NCBI GenBank assembly: GCA_021234155.1
Contig: JAJEKV010000103.1
Location: forward strand, 374,001-438,000
Direction: 5' to 3'
From: Isoetes taiwanensis
Lineage: Eukaryota > Streptophyta > Lycopodiopsida > Isoetales > Isoetaceae
DNA length: 64,000 nt
A program made the translations under genes and the position numbers. Positions 43,610-53,763 of this stretch are shown here, one piece after another. The notes under the pieces were generated by a model that saw only the letters and a list, made by a program, of their open reading frames with translations, did not search any database and had not been told where the DNA came from. How positions within the stretch are numbered: the stretch's first letter is position 1; every line of letters begins with the position of its first letter.

Positions 43610-46600
43610 CCTTTTCAGCCCCAAGATCACGTTCACACAGAGAGGCCAATCATCAAAGCCACAAATGCGACCCGATACGACCTACAAACATATGAACTGA
43701 GACCGGGCGCGTGACGCATTACCGGGGGCGAGAGAGCGCAAACCCACTGAGGCGTACCTTTATTTGTGTTATCAGTCAGGGAGGGGAAAGTGGAAGTCGG
43801 ATGATTACTACCCCGCCGTTGAAATGTCAAGCCTCACTGCTACAGAAAATGAAGATGAGGTTCTTATGAAGTGCCTAAATGACGACGGGGACGTCTTCTA
43901 CATTTCGGAATAGTAGAATGCTTCTTATAAGCATGTGCAAACCTAAAGACGTCCATGATTACATGGCGGAAAATTACAAGAATGGCTATGTAAGTTGGTC
44001 TTAGTGGCTTCACGTATAAATTTATACCGTCATCTTCCTAATTTACCCTGCATTACAGGACATAGTGGACATTTTGTCCTCAATAATACTTTGTGAACAA
44101 AAGGAGATGGTCAAAGGTCTTTGGTACCCCATTCCTAAAGAAGATGTCGAGAAGGAAGAGGAATTGGAAGAAGAAGAGTCAGAGGAGGAACCGGTGGTGA
44201 CAAGAGGGAAGAACAAGAGAGCAGCATTGGTAGTAGATACACAGCCTCCCACCAAAAAAAGGTCAAGAACCACAAAGGCCTTGACCATAGAGGAGTCACG
44301 AGAAGCTCTCAAAAGGCTCCCCGAGCAGCGGTTTTATTGTTGTGCGGCCCTCAGACAAGTCAAGTGCTATTTTAAAGAGGGTTAATGAGCCCAAACTCCT
44401 CAAGCAAACCATTTCTTTGACACTGAGCACGATTAAGAGGCCACCAAAAAATGAATATGGGGTCAGAGTGCTTCAGGTTCGAAAGCTGTACGCGGCACAT
44501 GTGGCTATCCTCAAGCAAAGAATGAGAAGGAATCCTCATGCCCATGTGTCGCCACTAGTTGTGCAGTGCAACCAATTAAAGGATTACAGAAAGGCAGACT
44601 TCGAAGATTACACCTATTATGTTCTTGGAGGCACACATAGTTATAAAGCAAGAAAAGAACTATCAAAAGAAGAAAGCCATAATGAAGTCTGGAAGAGCGT
44701 GGAAGCACATATCTACGTGGGGGTAACAGACGAAGAGGCAAAAGTCATTGCCGTGAGTCATAATCTAGACAATGACTTCAGATTAAAAATGAGCCTGATA
44801 GACAAGATCCGCTTTATGCACCAAGAGTACGTGGAGTTCAAACAAGTGCATGGAGACGACTTTAAAAAACAAAAGGACAAGCTCCAAGAGCTTGAGAAGC
44901 TGTGTGTGAGAATCTTTTGCCTCGGTTATGATTCGAGGATAAGAAGCCTATAATGGCTGTAAAATAGTACAACAATTACTTCGAGCTTGCTTTCCGAGAT
45001 GGACAAGTAAGTAAAAATTTTAATTGTCTTTTAGTAGTATGTTTAGCGGCCCCGAATTGTGTTGGCCTTGAGTTTATAAATTTATACCAACCTTGAAAGG
45101 AGGGCTGCGGTATAAATTTATGCCGCGTCTCAAACGGTAGAAATTTTTCAACGTGCCCAGGAGCGCGGTATAAATTTATACTGCGGATCAGTGCAAAGGC
45201 ACGTATAAATTTATCTGGTGTGGCACGGTATAAATTTATCACCGTGTGCTTGGCAACGCGGTATGTGAAAAATTTCTAGTGCCTTGGCGCGGTATAAATT
45301 TATCTTAGTGCCTTGGCATCCGATGCTACTCAACACTAAACTATTTGACTTCGACCATTAACGGGTTTGGGATCTTCAAGAATTTTTTTTTTTCATGTTC
45401 GATGGTGAGCTTAAAGAACAAGCTAGCTCCAATTGGAAAAAACCGAAAATATTGAAGGAAAAACAGAAAAACATGAGCATTGTACCACTGGACTCAACTA
45501 CGAGGTTTAAAAAAGCAAAGAAATTTTTGTCGTCTCCTGGAAAAAGTTGTGGCCAAGGAATTTACTCTAGAAGAAATGGCCAAGGAAGCTAAGACGTAAG
45601 TCTCATGTACTTTCTTTAATTCCTCACTTCGTCTTACAACCTTTTTCTCCTTGCAGTCAGAAAGACATTGTCACCTGCCAAGCCGAGTTAATGAAGCAAC
45701 TAAACTTAGAAGACTGGGAGGAGTGCAAGCTTCTTTACCCAACTTGTAACCACGATGCGATAATCAGAGAGCATCACGATTAACCGTAGTAAAGGTAAGT
45801 TTTCTGAGAAAACATATTACATTTTTGTGCCTTTGTCTCACTATTCTCTTACAGAACAAGAAGAAAGGGCTATCAACAGGCTTTTTGAACCTGGTTCGTA
45901 GGGCCGAAGAGGAAAGACAGAGACTTAAGGCCATTGAACAGGGAAAAGAAGTCGGCCCCAGCAGTTTTGATACTAGCTACAAGAGATTTACAATGTTTGA
46001 TCAGGACTGCTTGTACAAGGTCGTCCAGGGTGATTGCACCAAGCTGGGGACACTTTTGGACAGGCAAAATTTTACATTGTGCATAGCTGATATTCCATAC
46101 GGCTTTAAAATTAAAGATAGCGCCTTCGATGATGAAGCCTTCACGCACGTGCAAGTCCGTTCTTTTTTGGACGGGCTAAAGGAAGTCACGATATCTGCAA
46201 ACTGGAGGGTTATCATTTTCATTCGCACTGTAGAGCGATGCCTGCTTAAACCTATGGGAGGCGGGTCCGTAACGCCGGCTTAAAACCGCGGTTTGGTAAG
46301 CTTTAAATTCATTGCTTTTCTTTTTACTGTAACCCCACGGTATAAATTTATACCTCAGTTGCCTTAAGGTTGAAATTTATACGGCTGGAGCAACCGCGGG
46401 TATAACTTTATACGACAAGACAACCTTCATTATAAATTTATACGCGGCGTGGCACCGTGGTATAAATTTATACAAACAAGGCAACTGTGGTATAAATTTA
46501 TCCGCCACACCTAATCGGACTAACTTATTTTCATTGTTTTTCTTTCTACTAATTTTTAATTCTTTGTATTGTTTGGCCGGGCTAAAAACGGCCCGTCAAA

Positions 46601-47256
46601 GGGACATGGTGGTGATCCGCTTAGTGAGCTGTTTTGAGCATTTCCATATAGATTTTTCAAAGGCGGATGCCAAAAACTATGGCTCATTTCAATCACCAAG
46701 AATGAATGAGAAGACTCCTCCCCGCAATGCTTTTTCGCCTCAGGCTATTCTCAAAGTTAAGAGACCCACGAGAGACAAGGCGGCCGTGGTGTCCCATTAT
46801 CGAAGCCGGGAAGGCTTATTAATAATTTATCTACGGTTTTTCTACCAAAGCGACTAGATTTTGGATGCTTTTTCGAAACGTACACCACAACAATTTATGC
46901 CCTTAAGCGGGATGCTAATGTTGTCTCTGTCCGACATAGACCCGAGATAAAATAAGTTTCATCGTGACCGGGATAAGCTCTTGTGAATCCTTTCCTGATG
47001 AAAACGAGGAACTGGGAGCAAAGAACGGTGCTAGCGATGTTAAAGGCACTTTTACAGAAATCCAGCCTCCAATTACGGGGAGAAAAGATGAGGAGGTGGA
47101 GTTTGTCGACTGGAGCCCAGTGGGAGCTTTGTGCAGAAACCGCTTTGTGCGATAAGGATTGGAATCGAAGCGCGTCTCGTCGTTGTGGCCTTGCAAGAGA
47201 CAGATCCTAAGGGGTACAAGAGTCCTGTGGACTGGGAAGAGCCGCCTCCCGTATGA
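43610..47256 (+). CDS. ParB-like plus beta-order DNA methyltransferase gene (element D)
   Basis: The 5' exon of this copy (43620-43912) is frame-damaged. The ParB exon (44065-44953) has the acidic/basic N-terminus, MRRNPHAHVSPLV, YYVLGGTHSYKARKEL (G-x-H-S) near 44610-44660 and YVGVTDEEAKVIAVSHN, as in ParB folds. A linker exon (45659-45783) has MKQLNLEDWEECKLLYPTC. The methyltransferase exon (45846-46283) has VVQGDCTKLGTLLD, then LCIADIPYGFKI (motif IV, D-I-P-Y) at 46075-46110. Later exons have NAFSPQAILKVKRPTRDK (46715-46775), VEFVDWSPVGALCR (47090-47140) and AIRIGIEARLVVVALQETD, the SAM-binding motif I region, ending at TGA 47254. Motif IV before motif I is the beta order of N6-adenine/N4-cytosine enzymes. 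Introns hold GGTATAAATTTATACC copies. One frame change (44310-44345) sits at a CAG site. Confidence 0.65.
45060..45310. repeat. Palindrome block in intron
   Basis: Six spaced near-copies of GGTATAAATTTATACC lie between the ParB exon and the linker exon. Most have degenerate right halves. Confidence 0.85.
46330..46510. repeat. Palindrome block in intron after methyltransferase exon
   Basis: Six near-copies of GGTATAAATTTATACC lie between the DIPYGF exon and the next exon. The first (46338) is perfect. Confidence 0.85.
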
Positions 47257-47640
47257 GTTTATACAGACAGATTGCCTCTACTTTCATTGTAAACTCTGTG
47301 CTAAGAATTATAATATATATTTATGAAAATTTTTAAACTGAAAGCTTTGTGTCTTCAATCATGCTTAATTAGAACAACTCTTTCTTGCTCCATGATTTCA
47401 CACTCTTTGTCTTTTATATGTTTGATTTTAGTACTACTTACATTAAGCGTGCAAAAATACAAACTATATTTCCTCTTGTTTTTAACATTAAGAACTTATT
47501 GAGTTTTCAAAACTAATGTTTCTCTCCTTAAAACAAGCATTTTTTTTTTTTAATAAAAATGTTTCAAAAATGTTACTTTTTTAGGGGTGTTTCGAACGAT
47601 AAGTGCTCAACAATCTATTTTGCTCCCTATTTTGTCTGTT
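47257..47640. other. A/T-rich right flank inside element D
   Basis: Poly-T and poly-A rich noncoding DNA follows the stop of the ParB/methyltransferase gene. It probably holds the gene's 3' UTR. No ORF is supported. Confidence 0.5.
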
Positions 47641-47714
47641 TTTTTTAAGTTTTCAATTTTTATAAAGGAATCTTTCAAACACACTTCTTAAATAAGTGCG
47701 TTTCATTTTAAACC

Positions 47715-48853
47715 TTGTTGCAAGACTTTGTAGCACCTCCTAAGCAACCAGCGCACCTTAAGAGGTTACCTAAGCGGCTCTACTTGCAGCTAGACAACTG
47801 CGCGGGGCAGAACAAGAACAAATATCTCTTCTCTTATATATCCTATCTTGTGTGGTTGGGTGTTTTTGATCAAATACAGCTTGGCTTCATGATGGTAGGC
47901 CACACTCATGATGTCATTGATGTGCCCTTCGGTAACTATTCAACGTTAATGCGCAGGTCGGATGCTCTAACTATTCCAGAACTAATGCAACTCTTCCGAG
48001 AATGTAGCACAAAGGCACCGACACCATACCCTATTACCGAGGTTCCCGATTGGAAGGGTTTCATAGAAGGATACATTTCTGATAAGAAGGACCGTTTGGT
48101 TGGTCACTTAGAGCCCTTATTGTTTAAGTTTTGCATGAATGATGGGTGGCCAGTAATGTATTACAAGATGAGACCTGGTCATAGAGAATGGTTGCCAGAA
48201 AAGGGTATTCGGATGTGGAAAGCAGATGATAGTGGTTTGCCAAAGATACCGATTGGCTGGCCCAAGACTGTCAAGCCATATACAAGCCTCAAGGACATAG
48301 GAGCATTGAGGTCGTCCATTGCGAAGTACATGATGCATTGGGCTAATATCTCCAGGGCTGGTGTGAACTGCGTGGTCCAATACCTACATGAGCGAGGTCA
48401 TAGACTACTTGGTCTTGGTGATGCGTGTGCTAGGTGAAGTACCCCGGCGGTCGCGCGAAATTGAACTTCGCCTCGAACAAGGCAAGTTGTATTTGACGAG
48501 CGAATCTATTCAGAGGCGATCGATAACGACGCTCCAACCGCCTTTATTTGTCCGGACCTGCTAAGGATAAACCCAAGAATGCCTTTGAAATATTAGACCC
48601 ATACCAAGATGTACAAAAAGGTATGTTTACGCTTTGTAAGGTCGGCGATGCATGTCCTATGTGGGTAGCCTATGCAGAGGAGGCTCCTATACAAGACCCC
48701 ACTGCCCCTCATTATAATGAGGTTTTTGTGTCTTGGTGGGAGCATGTGGCTAGGAAAGGTACCGCATATCACGCTCAACATGCTCGGGGCTGGCGCATAA
48801 AAAGTGGCGGTAGAATCCTAATGACAGACCACGCCATCGACCTCTCAAAATGA
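47715..48853 (+). pseudogene. C-terminal half of DUF7869 transposase, element C
   Basis: The frame 47715-48437 has KRLYLQLDNCAGQNKNKYLF, then LGFMMVGHTHDVIDVPFGN, then TEVPDWKGFIEGYISDKK and MYYKMRPGHREWLPE. The frame 48548-48853 continues with VQKGMFTLCKVGDACPMWVA and VFVSWWEHVARKG, a BAH-like C-terminal segment. There is no ATG at the left: coding starts directly at the inverted end of element D. This is the natural continuation of 35569-36204. The core Asp (LDNC) and the GHTH-x-x-x-D motif are intact. The small gap 48438-48547 is an intron or a break. Confidence 0.7.
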
Positions 48854-49153
48854 TAGACTATGCTTGGTTGGTTGAACCGGCCATTATTGGTTGTGATCCC
48901 CTAAGCGTAGGAATCCAGTGCGGGAACTATTGGCTAAAGAGGCAACCAAGGACACCTGAAGACACTTGAGCCATTGCAAGAATTGTTTATGGAGGATTCC
49001 CCGAGGTAATATATGCATTATTCATCTACTCAATAACACAACTGTTCTTATACATAACTCTCTGCATTTTTCAGATTAATACAAGTGCTCTTATGCATTA
49101 CTATATCTTATATGACAGAACATCACTACACTATACATTGCTGAATAGGTGAT

Positions 49154-49457
49154 TCACTCATCATCAACACCTATTGAGGTGATCCCATTTATCTCATAGC
49201 TATTGCGCTCAGGAAGCCAAATAAGATGGATCATAACACGAGATAACACGAGTTAGCCCGGGGCAACGAATCTCAGCACCATTAGCTTTGGATTGCAGGT
49301 AGGGATCAAGAAGAATACCCCTTATTTGGCAACCGACAAGATCATTATTGTAGCTCTTTGAGCACTTGATCGCCTCGATGTGGTGCACATGAGTAGGCGA
49401 ATAATCCATGGGAGATGAATGACCTCTACCACCGAATGGAGCTGCTTTTATAGTCAA
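49154..49457 (-). pseudogene. Small unknown gene, copy 1 (frameshifted)
   Basis: This begins MTIKAAPFGGRGHSSPM like copy 2 and continues in parallel to RCPGLTRV. A 10-bp tandem duplication (ATAACACGAG at 49233-49242 and 49243-49252) then shifts the frame, giving an early stop at 49209. Without it the frame would run to the TCA at 49154 with a tail ending GVDDE as in copy 2. The product has no signal peptide, membrane segment or domain I recognise. Confidence 0.55.
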
Positions 49458-49808
49458 GCAAAATTATTGATGTGAATTATTGGTGTACATTGTAGCGCCA
49501 TTATTGAGTGTGTACAAGTATCATGTACACGTACAAGTATAATGCATATTTTGTATGGATATACGTATCATGTGAAATCATGCTTTGTATCTTGGATTTT
49601 AGTAAGGTAAAAGTATTTGTGCTTGAGTAAATTAGGTGTGCTTGAAATTAGGGACTGCTTGCAGAAAAAGTGGAGGTCGAAGAGCACAACGTTACAAATT
49701 ACTCAGGTTCGATACATCAAATAATATTCACTATGCTTATACATCCCTACATATTTCAGAAGTGCTTATATCATTATATCCTTAACAGGTACACAAATCA
49801 TCACTGAT

Positions 49809-50099
49809 TCACTCATCATCGACACCTGCTGAGGTGATGGCATTCAGCACATAGATCTCGTGATCAGGAAGCCAAATAAGGTGGATCACAACACGAGTGA
49901 GCTCGAGGCAACGAATCTCAGGACCACGAGCTTTGGATTGCAGATAGGGATCAAGTTTGACACCCTTTCTCACGCAATCACCAAGATCATTGTAGCTCAT
50001 GGAGCACTTGATGGTTTGGATGTGCTCCGGACGAGGAGGCAAGTAGGCCATGGGAGATGAATGACCTCTACCACCAAATGGAGCTGCTTTTATAGTCAA
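49809..50099 (-). CDS. Small unknown gene, copy 2 (96 residues)
   Basis: The ATG at 50097-50099 starts MTIKAAPFGGRGHSSPM. The middle has IKCSMSYNDLGDCVRKGVKL and LDPYLQSKARGPEIRC, and the end is LIWLPDHEIYVLNAITSAGV. The frame is complete. A direct duplicate lies about 645-655 bp to the left, including upstream DNA with TCATGTACACGTACAAGTAT. Selection on the frame is suggested by third-position-type differences between the copies, but I did not compute it. No function can be assigned. It could be a host gene or part of an element. Confidence 0.55.
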   Translation of the reverse strand: MTIKAAPFGGRGHSSPMAYLPPRPEHIQTIKCSMSYNDLGDCVRKGVKLDPYLQSKARGPEIRCLELTRVVIHLIWLPDHEIYVLNAITSAGVDDE

Positions 50100-50289
50100 G
50101 TAAAATTATTGATGTGAATTATTGGTGTATATTGTAGCGCCATTATTGAGCATGTACAAGTATCATGTACACGTACAAGTATAATGCATAATTTGTATGG
50201 ATATATGTATCATGTGACCTCATGTATCTTGGGCTCAAGAAGTAGGTGAAAGTATTGGTGTTTGGGCAAATTAGCTGTGCTTGAAATTC

Positions 50290-50611
50290 TCAAAATTGCG
50301 TTATTCTCTCCAATTAATGAAATCATGCTTTAGAACATCAGGATTCCAATGCTCTTGATCCATATCATTGGATTCATTTCTGAGATTCCATGGATGTGAA
50401 GAGTCAATTGCCCTTGGAATAAGAGGCTTAAGGTGCTTAAAATTGTAAAGCTCTAAAATGGAAACCCTAACTTTTATAAGGGGTTAAATTTTATTGCTAA
50501 TTTCATCATGCTGATGTCATCAAGATTTTTTAATATCATGCTAATGTCATCATTTTTTTTCCACACATGTACAGGTGGGCATACATATTAGGGACGAGAA
50601 GTCTTAAATAA
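50290..50611. other. Intergenic stretch left of the Copia element
   Basis: A/T-rich sequence with TCATGCTAATGTCATCA in two near-copies (about 50505-50555). No gene is seen. Confidence 0.4.
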
Positions 50612-50812
50612 TGGATTGATATATTGATAGACAGTAACGCCTCTGCTATGGCTTACAAATGCTGGATTGAATTGAGAACAAAAATGAAAAATCTATTCTA
50701 ATACATCAGTTACGCCTCTTCAGACCAGACATGTCTATTGGAGATGACGGGTCTGCCTAGTTAGAAGCGCTGACTAAGTGCTTGTTCCGCAGGACTGCCG
50801 AATACTTCATCA
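50612..50812 (-). repeat. 3' LTR of the Copia element
   Basis: About 85-90% like the right LTR by eye, with TG...CA ends. The LTR differences indicate an old insertion. Confidence 0.85.
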
Positions 50813-51220
50813 CCCACTTGTTCCAAGTCCTGCATCTTCATCATCTTCAACTAGTCTGATCACCCCAAAAGCAGATCTATGTTTCTTAAACTTTTCTTTA
50901 CTTAATGGCTTTGTAAAGATGTCAGCTACCATATCTTAAGTTCTAATAAACTTAAGTTTGAGAGTACCATCTGCAACTCGCTCTCTAATGAAGTGATACA
51001 TGGTCTGAATATTCTTAGTTCTGGAATGATATTTAGGATTTTCTGATAATGCTATTGGTCCTTGATTATCACTAAATATCACTGTCGTCTTGGCTGTATA
51101 TTGAGCTTCTAATCCAAGAAAGAATTTGCTCAGCCATACTGCCTCTTTTGCTGCGTGGGTGGCAGCAATGTATTCTGCTTCAGTACTTAATAATGCAACT
51201 ATATTTTGTCTCTTTAAACT

Positions 51221-51592
51221 TCAAGAAATCACTCCGCTTCCAAGACTGAAACTATAGCCTGAAGTTGATCTCCTAGTTCCAACATCTCCTGCCCAATCGG
51301 CATCAGTGAACCCTTCAAGTATAACCTTCAATTTCTCGCTTCCATCAAAGCATAAACAATAGTTTGATGTTCCCTTCAGGTACCGCAGAATTCTATTAAC
51401 ACTTTGCCAATGTGCAGCACCTGAATTGTCCATAAACTGCGAGACAACTCCGATCGCATATATTAGATCCGGCCTCGTACACACCATAACATATATTAGA
51501 CTTCCTAAATTTGATGATATAGAACACCTTTCATGTATTCCATCTCTTGCGGATTTGTTGGAGCTTGTTGTTTTCCTTGGGAATGTGCGCAT
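51221..51592 (-). pseudogene. Copia RT end / RNase H
   Basis: Contains SSNLGSLIYVMVCTRPDLIY, then LRYLKGTSNYCLCF, GFTDADWAGD and RRSTSGYSF, the standard end of copia polyproteins. The catalytic reverse transcriptase motifs (YVDD type) that should precede it are missing. It joins almost directly to the integrase end near 51540. Confidence 0.85.
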
Positions 51593-52226
51593 AGACTAAG
51601 GAACCAATCACTCTCAAATCGTCAAGTTTAGGCTTCCTTCCTATCCAAAGTTCTTCTGGAGTTCTGCCATGAATGGCCAATACTCTCTTCTTGATATAGG
51701 CAGCAGTTGTAATTGCTTCTCCCCAAAAGGATTGAGGCAACCTTGAATGTAACATACAATGTATTGCCTCTACAAGAGTCCGATTCATCAGTTCAGCCAG
51801 CCCATTTTTCTCAGGAGTATAAGGATTGGTGTGCTGTTGTACTATTCCCTGGGCATGACAATAAGAAGTAGAAGCACCAGATAAGTACTCACCACCTCCA
51901 TCCGAATGCGAAATTCTGATATGCCTTCCAGTTTGAACTTGAACAAAGGCTTAATACCTCTGGAATTGCTGAAGAGCTTCGGACTTACGGAGCATCAAGT
52001 ACACTGCTACCTTTCTTGAGTGATCGTCAATAAAGGTTATAAAGTACTTCTTGTGATCAAGTTTTGCTGTACGCATTGCCCCACAAATGTCAGTATGCAC
52101 TAAATCCAACAGACTGTCAGCTCTTACACTTTGACACTTTGGAAAAGTTTTCCATCTTTGTTTGCCAAATACATATGCTTCACAAAATTGTAACTTTCCA
52201 TGCAAATGAAGATCAAGTCCAGCCAC
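51531..52226 (-). pseudogene. Copia integrase
   Basis: The piece at 51951-52226 has SLLDLVHTDICGAM and KKYFITFIDDHSRKVAVYLM (two catalytic Asp positions). The piece at 51531-51788 has MNRTLVEAIHCMLH, FWGEAITTAAYIKKR and GRTPEELWIGRKPKLDDLRV. A frame break lies between (51789-51950), in the part that should carry the catalytic Glu. Confidence 0.85.
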
Positions 52227-52370
52227 TAACTATCTTCTCTTCATCTCCTTAAGCGCTTGAGCATTAAAATGTGCTAGTCTGTTATGCCATATTTCCAATT
52301 TTGGATCTTTATCTTGCGTTATCAGCACTAAATCTGAAACGGGCTATTATAGAATTACACGAGCATTCAA

Positions 52371-52751
52371 TCAGTACAGTGAAGCATGCCTTACACCAGA
52401 TGCCACTATTCTCATTTCTCTTGATAAGATTTGACATTTCCCACGCTTAAACCACACTGTATACTCCAGATCCGCTAATGCCCCTACTGATAACAGAGTA
52501 TGAGCAATACCGGGAACATAACAGACTTTGTGTATTGTCTTGATGCTGCCATTCTCAAGAGAAACTAGAATGCTTCCTACCCAAACCACTTTTCCAGAAT
52601 TATCTCGAAGGATCACCCTCTTGGATCCATTGAACAGTTGTATATTTTGGAAAAATTCTTGCTTTGAACATATATGTTGTGTGACACCTGGATATATCCA
52701 AATAACTGTCAGATCATCATTTAGAAAACTGTGACTGCTGATGCGAGCCAT
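52371..52751 (-). pseudogene. Copia aspartic protease
   Basis: Contains IYPGVTQHICSKQEFF in the place of the usual D-S-G-A-T-x-H, so the catalytic Asp-Ser pair is altered. It is followed by VCYVPGIAHTLLSVGALAD. This matches the copia protease region but is inactive as read. Confidence 0.8.
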
Positions 52752-52908
52752 GAAGGCCTCTTTCCTACTCTGTATCTACTGCAAATGCCTTCTCCTTTCC
52801 TTTTGCAAGACGTGCTGGACATTCACGCGCAAAATGGCCTTGTTGCTTGCAAATGTCCACTTTCCAAACCGAGAAGAAGGTTTCTTGGTAAACTTCTTAT
52901 TTGAAGGT

Positions 52909-53738
52909 TCAACTGCTACTGTTGAGTGTGATTTCCTTCCACCTTGCCTCGGTCCTGTTTTGCAAACTGCTTAGAACCTTGAAAAAACTGACCAGCAAAG
53001 CAGAAGACGTCTCCCCTGCCTTTAGCTTTCTCTCTTCTTCCAGCAAAGATGCAATAATCTGATCAAGGCTAAGTCCCTGCACAATTTGTAATGTGGTGAC
53101 TACATTACTGTATGATTGTGGAAAACTATTAAATAACACAACCTTAGCATTCCCTTCTTCTACGTTGGCATTAATTTCGGCCAATTGGTGAAGCACAGAT
53201 TGCATCTTGGTGATATGCTCAGCCAAATTTCCATCATCCTGCATCTCAAAATCGAAGAGTTGTTTCTTTAGAAGCACCTTAGAATGCTTGGCTTTGGGCT
53301 CCAAAAATTTGTTCTAAAGTATCCCAGACTTCTTTGGCATTCTTTGAAAAATCTACATGATGAATGTGTGCATCACCAAGTCCAAGACCGATCATGGCCA
53401 TAGCCTTCTTATTCTTCAACTGCAATTTTGCCAATTCTGTAGCATCTCCTGGCTTCTTCTCTGAGTCCTCAACGACTCGAAACAGATCCTTCTCTATGAG
53501 ATGAAATTTCATGTATGGAAGTTCTTCCCGTTGAATTTTTCTACAACATACTATCCACCGGAGATTGCTTCCATGCTTCAAATCCAGGCCTAAAACTGCA
53601 GACGATTAAAGACATTGATTCTTTTCTTCTTCTTTAACTTCTTCAGTCTTCGCTGCATCAATTTCTGATTCAGCCGTTGAATTGCTCTTTGAACCCTAAG
53701 GGCTTGATGCAAATTTTGTTGGTTTCGATTAGGCTCCA
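52909..53738 (-). pseudogene. Copia gag
   Basis: The frames 53279-53581 and 52909-53304 have MIGLGLGDAHIHHVDF, KEVWDTLEQIFGA, LKKQLFDFEMQDDGNLAEHI and VTTLQIVQGLSLDQIIASLL, typical UBN2/gag residues. A frame change lies near 53290, where the first frame ends. A zinc knuckle may lie at 52800-52870 (CFARECPAR-like in another frame). Confidence 0.8.
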
Positions 53739-53739
53739 T

Positions 53740-53760
53740 CAACCCGCTCTGATACCATAT
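53740..53760 (-). promoter_or_regulatory. Primer-binding site of the Copia element
   Basis: On the minus strand TGGTATCAGAGC follows the 5' LTR after a few bases. It is the standard complement to the 3' end of initiator Met-tRNA used by plant copia elements. Confidence 0.85.
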
Positions 53761-53763
53761 TAA

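Larger units (their letters stand above)
36311..47718. mobile_element. Element D, nested in element C, with imperfect inverted ends
   Basis: The left end (36311-36400) and the reverse complement of the right end (47640-47718) share ACAAAGTTTAAATTGAAAT-like and GCACTTATTT blocks and an AAAGATTCC block further in. The outer ends both start near TTGCA. Inside are a leftward DUF7869 gene, the GGTATAAATTTATACC array, a rightward transposase N-terminal region and a rightward ParB/methyltransferase gene. The interior sits between the two halves of the element C DUF7869 gene, so D is nested. No exact target duplication is certain. Confidence 0.6.

Noticed and set aside
51531-51592. Programmed frameshift between integrase and RNase H in the Copia element
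   Set aside because: The whole reverse transcriptase core is missing at this point, so a deletion explains the frame change.
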